NCBI GenBank assembly: GCA_023396255.1 | Contig: JAEWWU010000019.1 | Coordinates: forward strand, 62,001-126,000 | From: Bacteroidota bacterium | GTDB lineage: Bacteria; Bacteroidota; Bacteroidia; Bacteroidales; Porphyromonadaceae | Length of the DNA stretch: 64,000 nucleotides | Reading direction: 5' to 3' | In this document: positions 1 to 8,762 of the stretch, piece by piece | How the letters are laid out: each line of letters starts with the position of its first letter | How positions within the stretch are numbered: position 1 is the stretch's first letter | The notes under the pieces: generated by a model | Seen by the model: the letters and a program-made list of their open reading frames with translations, nothing else | What the model was told of the DNA's origin: nothing | Databases searched by the model: none | Position numbers and translations under genes: made by a program

Positions 1-1317
1 TCCATTGTCACCGGATTGTTCTATCTTTTCGATTCGACCATATTCCAAATTATCCTTGAGCATTTTCCTAAAGTCTTCAGTATAAGATATGCGAGGGAAG
101 AAAGCACATTCCTTACTTTCTCCGAGTTGCAAGCGGTCGATAGCTGCTGCAGGTGCAAAGTTAACACCCAAATAATCTAAAAGGCTTTCTGACTCCTTAA
201 TAGTAAACGGATCGGTGTCAAATCCGGCGTGGTGCTCAATAACACTCACCTTGAGGCCGGCCTTGGCAAAAGACTCGATATATGCCTTAAATACGGGATC
301 AGCCGCAGGACAGTTTTGACATTTTTCCGTTGTAAAATGCTCAATCAAAACAGTCTCCCTTGGGAAGGGACCATTTTCTTTCAAGATCGTATATGTCTTG
401 GCTGCAACAATAGCAGACAATGGATTTTCTTTTCCATTGATCTTCTGCAACTGTAATTCTACCTTTCCAGTTCCTTCGGCAGGCATTTTGACCTCGATCG
501 GAAGAGCGACTGTTTTCCCTGCTTCGACCAAAATTTCTTTTTTTATCTCTTGAGGCTTACCCCCAACCATTACCTTGAATTCTTCTGAGGAAATATTCTT
601 CAAGCCAATATTGCGAACGCGAGCCACTGCCTTCACTTCTTGATTGGCTGTAGCATTGAAAACGCCATCCAATTCCAAGAGGTATCCTAAGTTCTCAAGA
701 GCAGGAGCATTTTCGAGACCAGCGAAGATCATTAAGGTTCCGAAATTGTACCCTTTTTCCACTGTATTTAAAATCTTATCCCCCAAAGACTCTCCTTGTT
801 TCGGCATTACATCGTGCACCCCCATATAGCATCCGTTTTTGATGTTTTCCTGCTTATCGAAACCCAGAGGGTGACCGGCATCCTTTGTACTGTGAACAAG
901 GTAACCTATATAATAGGGATCATCACTACTAAATTTGTATGGATTACTCAATTCCAAATGGTTAAGGCGCACCTTAATGGTTTTTTTCTCCATATAGACC
1001 ACTTTCATATCCTTATCGAGAACCAAAACTGCTCCATTATCATCTGGATAAGAAGCTGCCAACACGACATCAACATATTTCAACGTTGCCCCCTTGATAT
1101 TTTCCACCTTGTTGAAAGCCGTCAAAATAGCAACCTTACCGCTTTTCCCAATACCCAAGAGTTCTTTGGCGTAACGGTCGGCATAGCCAAACCCTCCGGC
1201 AACGGACTCTTCATTATCGGCAAAGGTTGCCGATGTACTCATACTCACGATCTGTGCTTCTGCTGCCAAATAGGCCCCAAACATCAGCATCAGGATGTAA
1301 CAAAACTTTTTCATCAT
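1..1317 (-). CDS. Omp28-family secreted thioredoxin-fold protein (3' end cut off)
   Basis: The frame is open from an ATG at 1317 to the window edge, giving at least 439 residues; the C-terminus lies outside. The N-terminus (MMKKFCYILMLMFGAYLAAE) is a signal peptide. The middle carries beta-rich, CARDB-like stretches. Around residues 320-335 there is EHFTTEKCQNCPA, the CxxC signature of the Omp28-related family, followed by a thioredoxin-like segment. Omp28 proteins are exported envelope or surface proteins of Porphyromonas and relatives; their molecular role is poorly defined. Some family members end in a T9SS tail, which cannot be tested here. A TAnnTTTG promoter lies about 40 nt upstream. 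The family call is by motif and overall pattern. Confidence 0.8.
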   Translation of the reverse strand, partial: MMKKFCYILMLMFGAYLAAEAQIVSMSTSATFADNEESVAGGFGYADRYAKELLGIGKSGKVAILTAFNKVENIKGATLKYVDVVLAASYPDDNGAVLVLDKDMKVVYMEKKTIKVRLNHLELSNPYKFSSDDPYYIGYLVHSTKDAGHPLGFDKQENIKNGCYMGVHDVMPKQGESLGDKILNTVEKGYNFGTLMIFAGLENAPALENLGYLLELDGVFNATANQEVKAVARVRNIGLKNISSEEFKVMVGGKPQEIKKEILVEAGKTVALPIEVKMPAEGTGKVELQLQKINGKENPLSAIVAAKTYTILKENGPFPRETVLIEHFTTEKCQNCPAADPVFKAYIESFAKAGLKVSVIEHHAGFDTDPFTIKESESLLDYLGVNFAPAAAIDRLQLGESKECAFFPRISYTEDFRKMLKDNLEYGRIEKIEQSGDNG

Positions 1318-1356
1318 ACTAATTCAATTAAGATAACTAAAATGGTTTTCACTTGG

Positions 1357-1388
1357 CAAATCTACAATAAAACAACTTCATAAACAAA
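1357..1388 (-). promoter_or_regulatory. Bacteroidetes-type promoter of the Omp28-family gene
   Basis: Read on the minus strand there is TTTG, a 20-nt spacer, then TAGATTTG. This fits the primary sigma consensus of Bacteroidetes (-33 TTTG, -7 TAnnTTTG). The -7 element ends about 40 nt before the ATG at 1317. Confidence 0.5.
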
Positions 1389-1696
1389 AAAAGAGCCTAA
1401 AAGATGCAATCTTCCAATTAAAAATATAGAAAACACTAGAGCTCAAGCACTCAAAACAAGCTTCAATACTATCTTTTAACTCTTTATTGTCACCATATTT
1501 AGTCTATTTACGCTTCTTTCTCCACCTCTTTTATCCGGCATATTTCCTTCCCATAATGCGGAACACCAACAAAAAATTGGACATAGGCAGTTCAACGCAC
1601 AAACCTCAAAAAGATGAATCGCTTTACCTAACTAAAACATTTAACGAGGATAGTCCAAAACAGATGTTTACCGAGATTAAACTTCAATAGGATTGT

Positions 1697-1721
1697 GCAT
1701 AAAATGGGATTTATGCGTCTT
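1697..1721 (+). terminator. Weak hairpin with T-run
   Basis: GCATAAA and TTTATGC form a 7-bp stem with a short loop, followed by GTCTTTTT on the plus strand. No gene ends just before it, so it may be fortuitous or may end an unannotated small RNA. Confidence 0.25.
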
Positions 1722-1787
1722 TTTCGGAGTCCTCGAATGCTAAAAAAGATTTTGTGATAAACCCTCGAAGAAGCAAATAATTGCGCA

Positions 1788-1795
1788 CAAAGATA
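1788..1795 (-). promoter_or_regulatory. Isolated TAnnTTTG element, minus strand
   Basis: TATCTTTG followed by TGCGC reads as a typical Bacteroidetes -7 region facing the Omp28 gene, but lies about 470 nt from it and has no clear TTTG at the proper -33 distance. It could start a small RNA or long leader, or be chance. Confidence 0.25.
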
Positions 1796-1995
1796 GACTT
1801 TGTCTCCAAAAATCGATTTTCAGAGAAAAAGCGACACAAAAAAGCGACAATCACCTGATAAACAAATAATTACAAAATCATTCATCCACTCTCTACTTGC
1901 AACTAACTCATCCATAACAAAACTATTCAGTCTTCCGCCTTACGGAAGAGCCGAATCTATCCGTTGATTCTGTACCTAAGAGCGGCCACCTAACT

Positions 1996-2085
1996 TTGTC
2001 CAAGAAAAACTTTTTTGGCTTGGACAAAATTATTTTTTTCTCGGAAATATCATTTCTTCCGTCCAAGCAAAAAAAGACTCATATT
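1996..2085. repeat. Dispersed intergenic repeat, copy A
   Basis: GTCCAAG occurs at about 1998 and 2061, with its complement CTTGGAC at about 2019. The first pair forms a near-perfect palindrome (TTTGTCCAAG ... CTTGGACAAA) around an A/T loop. The block ending GTCCAAGCAAAAAAAGACTCAT closely matches copy B near 14070. It contains no coding frame. The other copies lie near 13961, 38780 and 55111. Confidence 0.55.
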
Positions 2086-2511
2086 TGGTAAAAGCAATCT
2101 AAAGTTCTCAGCCCTCGCTGCTCTATTTTGAACAATCTCCCATCTCTCAATGAGACAGAAAACCGTATCAAAAGCGAAATATTTCCTTAAAAAGATAGAC
2201 AGCAATTCAAAGAAAGGAGAAAATAGCGATACTATGCCTTCTATTCAAGATCTATCTGCACCAAGAACAACCAACTATTTTGTTTCTCATCTAAAAAACA
2301 CCCCTTCCATTCCCTCTATGAGGAAAGAAAAAATCTCTTTGTAAAGATTCCATCACAAATTATGAAGACAAAAAAGCTAACGACCTTTACTTTTTTGATA
2401 AATTTCGAGCGAGAAAATATTCAATAGGTTCATCCTCGCCCAATATGACCAACCATCAAGACGCCACAGAGCGGCAACTCCTCCATCCACCCCTACACCA
2501 TTCTGTTTCCG

Positions 2512-2541
2512 CTTGTATGATAAAGAATAATAGTAGCTTTG
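2512..2541 (+). promoter_or_regulatory. Promoter of the manC-porX operon
   Basis: TTG, an 18-nt spacer, then TAGCTTTG, which fits the Bacteroidetes -33/-7 pattern. The -7 element ends 29 nt before the ATG of the mannose-1-phosphate guanylyltransferase gene. Confidence 0.55.
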
Positions 2542-2570
2542 TACCATCTTAAAATAGATCCGTAGTAAAT

Positions 2571-3653
2571 ATGAACAATAACTATTGCATCATTATGAGC
2601 GGAGGGATCGGTAGTCGCTTTTGGCCCCAAAGTCGCAAAGACCACCCCAAACAGTTTATCGACTTCTTCGGAACGGGAAGAACTCTGCTCCAAAGCACCT
2701 ATGATAGATTTAGGCAATTCATTCCTCAAGAAAATATATACATCGTTACCCACAAACGGTATTTAGAAAAGACACAGGAACAACTCCCCGACCTCAATCC
2801 GTCACAAATCCTGTGCGAACCAAATCGGAGAAATACTGCTCCGTGTATAGCCTATGGAGCCTACTATATACGAAAACAAAACCCACAAGCCTCCATTGTA
2901 GTAGCAGCTTCGGATCATCTTATCCTCAACGAATCTCTTTTCTGCGACAGCGTCAGCAAAGCTCTGCAATTTGTAGCCAACAGTGACTATCTGCTTACCC
3001 TTGGCATACGCCCCTCACGTCCCGAAACCGGCTACGGTTATATCCAAATAGGGCAACCTCACAACAGCGACCTGCTCAAAGTGAAAACATTCACAGAAAA
3101 ACCCAATGCAGAGATGGCTCAAGTGTTTGTCGATAGCGGAGAGTTTTTATGGAATAGCGGTATGTTTGTCTTCAACAGCAACACCATTACGACAGCCTTC
3201 GAAAAATACCTCCCGGACATTGCTTCCCTATTTGGAAGCAATATGGCAAACTATGGCACCCCACAAGAGGAAGAATTTGTTCGAGAGCTCTATGGCTATT
3301 GCCCTTCTATATCCATAGATTACGGCGTTATGGAAAAGGCAGACAATGTATTGGTGCAGCCGGTAGATTTTGGTTGGGCAGATTTGGGTACTTGGGGTTC
3401 ACTTTACGAGCTCAGCGAAAAAGAGGAGCTTGACAATGCAACCCCCAACGGAACTAAAGCTCTTTTTTACGAAGCTCATCGCAACCTTGTGTGCTTGGAC
3501 AATCCCGATCAAATAGCTATCCTGCAGGGAATAGACGACTGCATCGTTTCTCAAAAAGAGAATGTGCTGCTGATTTGCAAAAAAGAAGAGGAGCAGCGCA
3601 TCAAATCGTTTGTCGTTGATGCGGGCTTGGCTTTTGGAGAAAATTACGTCTGA
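2571..3653 (+). CDS. manC: Mannose-1-phosphate guanylyltransferase
   Basis: Makes GDP-mannose from mannose 1-phosphate and GTP in the cytoplasm, supplying mannose and fucose-type sugars for surface glycans. The 360 residues begin with the nucleotidyltransferase signature (MSGGIGSRFWPQSRKDHPKQ). Further family blocks follow: EPNRRNTAPCIA, the sugar-binding FTEKPN and FLWNSGMFVF, and FGWADLGTWGSL near residue 265. The length fits the single-domain form; the C-terminal cupin isomerase domain of bifunctional ManC/AlgA enzymes is absent. It is the first gene of a tight plus-strand group with the DUF2851 gene, porX and tsaE, with a good promoter in front. Confidence 0.92.
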   Translation: MNNNYCIIMSGGIGSRFWPQSRKDHPKQFIDFFGTGRTLLQSTYDRFRQFIPQENIYIVTHKRYLEKTQEQLPDLNPSQILCEPNRRNTAPCIAYGAYYIRKQNPQASIVVAASDHLILNESLFCDSVSKALQFVANSDYLLTLGIRPSRPETGYGYIQIGQPHNSDLLKVKTFTEKPNAEMAQVFVDSGEFLWNSGMFVFNSNTITTAFEKYLPDIASLFGSNMANYGTPQEEEFVRELYGYCPSISIDYGVMEKADNVLVQPVDFGWADLGTWGSLYELSEKEELDNATPNGTKALFYEAHRNLVCLDNPDQIAILQGIDDCIVSQKENVLLICKKEEEQRIKSFVVDAGLAFGENYV

Positions 3654-3665
3654 CGAAGTTTTGCC

Positions 3666-4967
3666 GTGAATCATTCCCCCCTCCACATCAAAGAAGAATG
3701 GATACATTCTGTTTGGCGCAACGGACTGTACAGTTCCATTTCATTTGAAATGCATCCAATGATTGCCCCGGGAATAACTCCTTGTGTAGAAGATCCCGGC
3801 GTTGTCAACAGCGACAGTGGTCCTGATTTTTTGTGCGTAAAACTCCGCATCGGGGACATTTTATGGGTAGGTAACGCCGAAATACATCTTTGCTCTTCAG
3901 ATTGGAACAAACACAAACATCACCTGGACAGGGCATATAACAATGTCATCCTCCACGTTGTACTGAACAGAGATTCCTCCATCCTGTCTCAACAAGGAGA
4001 AGAGCCTATGACTGCTGTTTTGGAAGTAAATCCTCAAATCATAGAAAGGGCACAACAACTTAGTGCGTCGCAACATCTTCCGGTATGTGCACCTCTCTTA
4101 AAGCCATTTCCTCGAGAAAAATGGTTTGCTTGGCTGGAGTTGCTTTACCAAGAGAGACTACAAGAACAACAACTGCGAATCAATGAAATGTATCTTCGTT
4201 GCAACAAGGATTGGGCGCACCTTGTACATATTTTCTTGCTACGCTATTTGGGCAGTAGGGTCAATAATGAAGCAATGGAACAAATAGCACTGTCTCTTCC
4301 GCCATCCATCTTGAGCAAACACTCCTCTTCCCTAAAACAATTAGAGGCTCTTTTTTTAGGTCAAGGAGGATTGCTCAATTTTTCAGCAACAGATCATATA
4401 GAAGATTATGCCCAAAAGTTGACAGAGGAGTACCATTTCCTTCGGCACAAATACAATCTCCGTCCCCTACCGGGGTATCAATTACGTCTATTGCGACTTA
4501 GACCGGCTTCTTTTCCGCACCGAAGGTTGGCTTTTATGGCAGCTTTGTATCACTCTTATTCCAATCTACCAGCACAACTGATGAGCTGTAACAATTTGGA
4601 GGAATTGACCACACTCCTAAATAATACCTCTCTCTCCCCTTATTGGGAAACACACTTCCTTTTTGGGAAGGAATCCAAAAAGATGTTATCCAGGTTATCG
4701 GCTTCGACCATCCAAAGTATTGCCATCAATGTGCTTTATCCCATACAATACTTTTTTGCCAAAGAGCAAGTGCAAACTTCGCATTCTACCATAACTTGCC
4801 AAACGATCCCTGCCGAAAAGAACCATATTGTACGTCTCTTTTCAAAACACAAATTTCCAATCCGAAATGCCGCCGATACACAAGCTCTGCTCCATCTGCA
4901 TCGACACTACTGCACCCAACAACTCTGTTCGTTTTGTGCTTTGGGTATTTGTTGCGTTGCTACCTAA
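3666..4967 (+). CDS. DUF2851 family protein
   Basis: A 433-residue protein with the conserved DUF2851 N-terminal block: HSVWRNGLY, then NSDSGPDFLCVKLRIGD, VGNAEIHLCSSDW and HHLDRAYNNVILHVV. The family is widespread in Bacteroidetes and has no established function; the N-terminal part has a nuclease-like character, which is inference only. No signal peptide or membrane segment is seen. The GTG at 3666 is taken as start: it lies 12 nt after manC, no in-frame ATG precedes the conserved block, and translation from it keeps the typical N-terminus. It is probably cotranscribed with manC. Confidence 0.8.
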   Translation: MNHSPLHIKEEWIHSVWRNGLYSSISFEMHPMIAPGITPCVEDPGVVNSDSGPDFLCVKLRIGDILWVGNAEIHLCSSDWNKHKHHLDRAYNNVILHVVLNRDSSILSQQGEEPMTAVLEVNPQIIERAQQLSASQHLPVCAPLLKPFPREKWFAWLELLYQERLQEQQLRINEMYLRCNKDWAHLVHIFLLRYLGSRVNNEAMEQIALSLPPSILSKHSSSLKQLEALFLGQGGLLNFSATDHIEDYAQKLTEEYHFLRHKYNLRPLPGYQLRLLRLRPASFPHRRLAFMAALYHSYSNLPAQLMSCNNLEELTTLLNNTSLSPYWETHFLFGKESKKMLSRLSASTIQSIAINVLYPIQYFFAKEQVQTSHSTITCQTIPAEKNHIVRLFSKHKFPIRNAADTQALLHLHRHYCTQQLCSFCALGICCVAT

Positions 4968-5020
4968 TTTACACCTGTGGTAGGGTTGGTCCAGACTCTC
5001 CGAAATGGAGCAAAAATCGT

Positions 5021-5028
5021 TACCTTTG
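5021..5028 (+). promoter_or_regulatory. Likely own promoter of porX
   Basis: TACCTTTG matches the -7 consensus TAnnTTTG and sits 29 nt before the ATG at 5058. No good TTTG is found at the -33 position. If used, it excludes the GTG at 4977 as the porX start and lets porX-tsaE be transcribed apart from manC. Confidence 0.45.
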
Positions 5029-5057
5029 CGGAAGGCAGTATTCGCTCTGAATTTTGT

Positions 5058-6611
5058 ATGAACAACGGTGAAAAGAAAAAAATACTTTGGGTTGATGATG
5101 AAATAGATCTCCTCAAACCCCACATCTTATTTCTCCACAGCAAAGGCTACGAAGTGGTCTCTTGTATCAGTGGCAACGATGCGGTAGAGAAAGTTTCTCA
5201 AGAAACGTACGACTTAATCCTTTTGGATGAGCAAATGCCAGGATTGGGGGGATTGGATACGTTGCTACGAATTAGGCAGACCAATCCTTTTCTTCCCATT
5301 GTTATGGTTACGAAAAGCGAAGAGGAACAATTGATGAACGAGGCAATAGGGAGAGAAATTGCCGACTTTCTAATCAAACCAGTAAACCCCAACCAGTTGC
5401 TGTTGTCGGTAAAAAAAGTACTGCAAAAAGAAAGTCTTGTGTCCAGTACAACGATGAGGGATTACAACCTTTTCTTCCGAGAGCTGAGCGACAAACTCTC
5501 TCGGGACCTTTCGATAGAAGAATGGATTCGTTTGTATGGAGATTTAGCTCAATGGCAAATAGAGATCGATGAGCATTATCCCGAATTGACCGATTTTTTG
5601 GAAGGGCAAAAAAATGAGGCCGAGCGGCTTTTTGCCAAAATGATCACCAAAAACTATAAACAGTGGCTCTCCCAGCCGGACAATCGTCCTATTTTGAGCC
5701 CCGATTTGTTCAAACACAAAGTGTTTCCCTTATTGGATCGTGGTGAAAAAGTCTTTTTTGTCCTCATCGACAATTTCAGATGGGACCAGTGGCTTAGTGT
5801 AAAAGACTTATTGGGCGACTTGTATTCCTTGCAAGAAGATATGTATATGGCAATACTTCCCACAGCCACACAATATGCTCGTAATGCCATATTTTCTGGA
5901 TTGATGCCCAACAAAATAGCCCAAATGTTTCCCTCCCTGTGGGTCGATGAGGAGAGTGAAGAGGGCAAGAATATCAACGAAGAACCTCTCATCGCCACTC
6001 TTTTGGAACGATACAGACGCAAAGAAACCTTTTCGTACCACAAAGTTTATGACGCCTCGTTTGGGGAAAAACTACTGAGCAATCTGCATACATTGGGGCG
6101 CTTCGACCTAAATGTTATTGTTCTCAACTTCGTGGATATGCTCTCACACGCCCGAACAGAAAGCAAAATGATTCGAGAATTGGCGCACACTCCTGCTGCC
6201 TATCGCTCACTTACCCGCAGTTGGTTCAAACACTCCACAACCTACAGCCTCTTTAAGCAAATGGCAGAAATGGGTTATAAAGTAATCCTAACTACGGACC
6301 ACGGCACTATAACGGTAAAGAAACCAATCAAGGTCATAGGAGACCGTAATACAAGTACCAATCTACGCTACAAACTGGGACGCAACCTAAGCTACGATCC
6401 CAACGAGGTATTTGTTGTAGACAACCCTGAGAGTGTAGGGCTTCCCAAAAGCAAAATCTTGGAAAAATTTATCTTTTGCTCCGAAAACAACTTTTTTGCC
6501 TATCCCAATAACTACAACCATTACGTCAAATATTATCGGGACACATTCCAGCACGGAGGAATCTCGCTCGAAGAGATGCTCGTTCCCATTATTACAATGC
6601 AAGCCAAATGA
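5058..6611 (+). CDS. porX: PorX, T9SS response regulator with PglZ domain
   Basis: The 517 residues comprise an N-terminal CheY-like receiver (about 1-122) with acidic residues D13/D14 and phospho-acceptor D57 in LILLDEQMPG, a helical linker, and a C-terminal PglZ/alkaline-phosphatase-superfamily domain (about 200-517). Metal-site motifs include LIDNFRWDQW and TTDHGTITVKKP. Established knowledge: PorX, with the sensor PorY and sigma factor SigP, controls type IX secretion genes in P. gingivalis, and its C-terminal domain is a metal-dependent phosphodiesterase acting on cyclic oligonucleotides. ATG 5058 gives the usual start (MNNGEKKKILWVDDE); the upstream GTG at 4977 would place the promoter inside the gene. 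The stop overlaps the tsaE start. No porY is in the window. Confidence 0.93.
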   Translation: MNNGEKKKILWVDDEIDLLKPHILFLHSKGYEVVSCISGNDAVEKVSQETYDLILLDEQMPGLGGLDTLLRIRQTNPFLPIVMVTKSEEEQLMNEAIGREIADFLIKPVNPNQLLLSVKKVLQKESLVSSTTMRDYNLFFRELSDKLSRDLSIEEWIRLYGDLAQWQIEIDEHYPELTDFLEGQKNEAERLFAKMITKNYKQWLSQPDNRPILSPDLFKHKVFPLLDRGEKVFFVLIDNFRWDQWLSVKDLLGDLYSLQEDMYMAILPTATQYARNAIFSGLMPNKIAQMFPSLWVDEESEEGKNINEEPLIATLLERYRRKETFSYHKVYDASFGEKLLSNLHTLGRFDLNVIVLNFVDMLSHARTESKMIRELAHTPAAYRSLTRSWFKHSTTYSLFKQMAEMGYKVILTTDHGTITVKKPIKVIGDRNTSTNLRYKLGRNLSYDPNEVFVVDNPESVGLPKSKILEKFIFCSENNFFAYPNNYNHYVKYYRDTFQHGGISLEEMLVPIITMQAK

Positions 6612-7048
6612 ATTCCAATCTACACGAACTCATCATAGAAAACCTTGAGGCAATTACTCGCACAGCTTCTGAGTTTCTTGAGCAAACGAGGCTAAAACAG
6701 CAACCCAAAGTTGTAGCTTTCTTGGCTCCGATGGGTACAGGAAAAACCACCTTTATTAAGGCCCTATGCACAGAAATGGGATGCTCCGAGGTTACCAACA
6801 GCCCCACCTTTGCTATTGTAAATGAATATGGCGTATCTGATGGTGCAGTTGTTTTTCATATGGATTGCTATCGACTAAAAGATGAACAGGAAGCCCTTGA
6901 CTTGGGATTTGAAGAATACCTCTACTCCGGCTGTATCTGCTTGGTAGAGTGGCCCGAAGTCATTGCCTCAATCCTTCCCTCGGATACGCTCATTGTGCAA
7001 ATAGAAACCCTCCCCAATGGCAGTAGACGTCTTTTTTGGGAAAACTGA
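6608..7048 (+). CDS. tsaE: tRNA t6A threonylcarbamoyltransferase ATPase TsaE
   Basis: TsaE is the P-loop ATPase that works with TsaB and TsaD to put threonylcarbamoyl on A37 of ANN-decoding tRNAs. The 146-residue protein has the Walker A APMGTGKTTF near residue 42, the switch SPTFAIVNEY and the family motifs HMDCYRL and LVEWPE. The first glycine of the usual GxxGxGKT is alanine here. It overlaps the porX stop by 4 nt (ATGA), so translation is probably coupled. The partner gene tsaB lies in this window at 52101-52820. Confidence 0.92.
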   Translation: MNSNLHELIIENLEAITRTASEFLEQTRLKQQPKVVAFLAPMGTGKTTFIKALCTEMGCSEVTNSPTFAIVNEYGVSDGAVVFHMDCYRLKDEQEALDLGFEEYLYSGCICLVEWPEVIASILPSDTLIVQIETLPNGSRRLFWEN

Positions 7049-7106
7049 AAATTCAAAAACTACGGTACTTAGAAGATAAACATACCCATCAAACTTTTAG
7101 AGTAAT

Positions 7107-7484
7107 ATGGACGAAAGAAGAAAAAGTAAAATAGCAAGACTAATCCAAAAAGAACTTGGAGAGATATTCCGGCTCGAGACCCAAAAAACTCAAGGCGTCA
7201 TTATCAGCGTAACCGATGTACGTCCGGCCCCAGACTTGAGTTCTGCACGAATATTTCTCAGCTTCTTCCCCTCTGAAAAAGGAGCCGAAATACTAAAAAA
7301 CATAACGAAGAATGCTGCACAAGTTCGCTATGAATTGGGAAAACGCTGCGGAAGTCAGCTTCGGGTGATTCCAGAGTTGCTCTTTCAGTTAGATAGGTCT
7401 CTCGATTACTTGGAACGCATAGACAACCTCCTTGCCCAAGACAAAGAAAAGACCGGGAAAAATACAACAAATCCACAAGAATAA
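7107..7484 (+). CDS. rbfA: Ribosome-binding factor A
   Basis: A cold-shock-associated 30S maturation factor that binds 16S rRNA near helix 1. The 125 residues match the family length. The start (MDERRKSKIARLIQKELGEI), the segment VTDVRPAPDLSSARIFLSFF and the C-terminal PELLFQLDRSLDYLERIDNLL are typical KH-fold RbfA blocks. It lies 58 nt after tsaE and 51 nt before the permease gene, all on the same strand. Confidence 0.92.
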   Translation: MDERRKSKIARLIQKELGEIFRLETQKTQGVIISVTDVRPAPDLSSARIFLSFFPSEKGAEILKNITKNAAQVRYELGKRCGSQLRVIPELLFQLDRSLDYLERIDNLLAQDKEKTGKNTTNPQE

Positions 7485-7535
7485 GCGGAATTTAGGGTTC
7501 AACTTCTTTTCTTTCTTGCCTGTCCTTTAGTCTTT

Positions 7536-8762
7536 ATGGATCGTCCCTTTTCGCCACAAACTGCAACGGCTCGTTTCATAGCATTCCGCTACCTTTTTGC
7601 CCACAAAAGATACAACGTTATCAATATTGTATCTTGGGTCGCCGTAGGAGCCATCTGCATAGTGACTATGGCATTGGTCAGTATCTTGTCCATTTACAAT
7701 GGGTACGAAGAAATGATCTTGGCAAAAGTGAGTGACATAGACCCACCCCTCCTTTTGAGAGAGAAAGACGGAAAAGTGTTTGACCTTACCGATTCCAAAC
7801 TACAACCAATTCTAACTCACCCACAGATTACTCATAATGCCGGTATTTTGCGCACCAAGGGATTGTTGTTGCACAATGGAGGGCAATTAGTGGTTCAATT
7901 GCAAGGCATAGCACCGTCATTTGCATCTGTTTGTAAAACAAATAATTGGAGAACGAATGGAGAGATGGTTATTGAACAGGGACTGTTCAATGTCGGTGCA
8001 GCCATCTCTATGGCCCTCCAGTTGCCACCGCGAGGAACGGATACCTTATCTGTCATTGTCCCCAAAAGAGAGGGGTTCATTAACCCCACCATTCCTGCGT
8101 CGTCTTTTCTTTCCACACAGGGAAAAGTAGCTTCTGTAATTCTCTCTGAAAACGAAGTGTACGATAATACACTATTTATGGATCTGCAACAATTGCAACA
8201 ATTGCTCAATTATACACCCTCTCAAGTAGATGGTGTTGCCCTCAGAATCAGTAGGGGGAGTATAAAAAAAACTCGCCAACAGCTGCAACAACTGCTACCC
8301 AACCACTACATACTTCTCGATCGCTCTGAACAGCAACCTGAAATCACTCGTCTTGTTGCCATTGAAAAATGGATTAGCTTCCTCATTCTCTTCTTTGTTC
8401 TCCTCCTGGCTGCTTTTAACGTGGTTGCTTGCGTATCTATGCTTATGATCGAAAAGCAGTTCGATACTCTCACGTTACGAGCTTTGGGGGCCTCGCCATC
8501 TTCTGTAACAAACATCTTTCGCTACGAAGGTCTCCTCATAACAGCTATCGGAGCGGGAATGGGTTTGCTGTTGGGTCTCCTCTTGTGCTACTCACAAATG
8601 GAATTGGGTTGGATAACAACCCAGAGTTCTTTAGGTCCTCAACCCTATCCGGTTAAGATAAAATTGTTCGACTTAGCTGCCACCCTGACGGCAATTCTCG
8701 GAATTGGGTATTTGGCTGCAGCCTACCCGGCAAAAGTTCTTTCCAATAAATACTACAAATGA
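7536..8762 (+). CDS. FtsX/MacB-type ABC permease (LolC/E-like)
   Basis: A 408-residue inner-membrane protein with the lipoprotein-release permease layout: one N-terminal membrane segment (about 35-58), a large periplasmic domain (about 60-275) and three C-terminal segments (about 278-310, 335-360, 380-402). The starting block ARFIAFRYLFAHKRYNVINI and the FtsX-type segment EKQFDTLTLRALGASPSSV are characteristic. LolC/E proteins pass outer-membrane lipoproteins to LolA with the ATPase LolD; no ATPase gene is adjacent, so the specific role is inferred. The stop overlaps the next gene's start (ATGA). Confidence 0.85.
   Translation: MDRPFSPQTATARFIAFRYLFAHKRYNVINIVSWVAVGAICIVTMALVSILSIYNGYEEMILAKVSDIDPPLLLREKDGKVFDLTDSKLQPILTHPQITHNAGILRTKGLLLHNGGQLVVQLQGIAPSFASVCKTNNWRTNGEMVIEQGLFNVGAAISMALQLPPRGTDTLSVIVPKREGFINPTIPASSFLSTQGKVASVILSENEVYDNTLFMDLQQLQQLLNYTPSQVDGVALRISRGSIKKTRQQLQQLLPNHYILLDRSEQQPEITRLVAIEKWISFLILFFVLLLAAFNVVACVSMLMIEKQFDTLTLRALGASPSSVTNIFRYEGLLITAIGAGMGLLLGLLLCYSQMELGWITTQSSLGPQPYPVKIKLFDLAATLTAILGIGYLAAAYPAKVLSNKYYK

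Larger units (their letters stand above)
1318..2511. other. Long intergenic gap with no credible gene
   Basis: About 1.2 kb separates the divergent Omp28-family gene and manC. The open frames here are short (60-70 codons), have no RBS or family resemblance and carry AT-rich low-complexity protein. The gap holds the Omp28 promoter, a weak hairpin near 1697-1721, an isolated TAnnTTTG motif near 1788 and a degenerate repeat at 1996-2085. A weaker shared motif (a CCTC..GAGG palindrome followed by an A-rich stretch) also occurs near 2145-2335. Confidence 0.6.

Noticed and set aside
2493..2753. Minus-strand open frame over the manC promoter and start
   Set aside because: It is a shadow of manC with no family resemblance, and it runs across a well-formed promoter.
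4977..5057. GTG-initiated N-terminal extension of PorX
   Set aside because: It would place a promoter-like element inside the gene and adds residues not found in PorX proteins.
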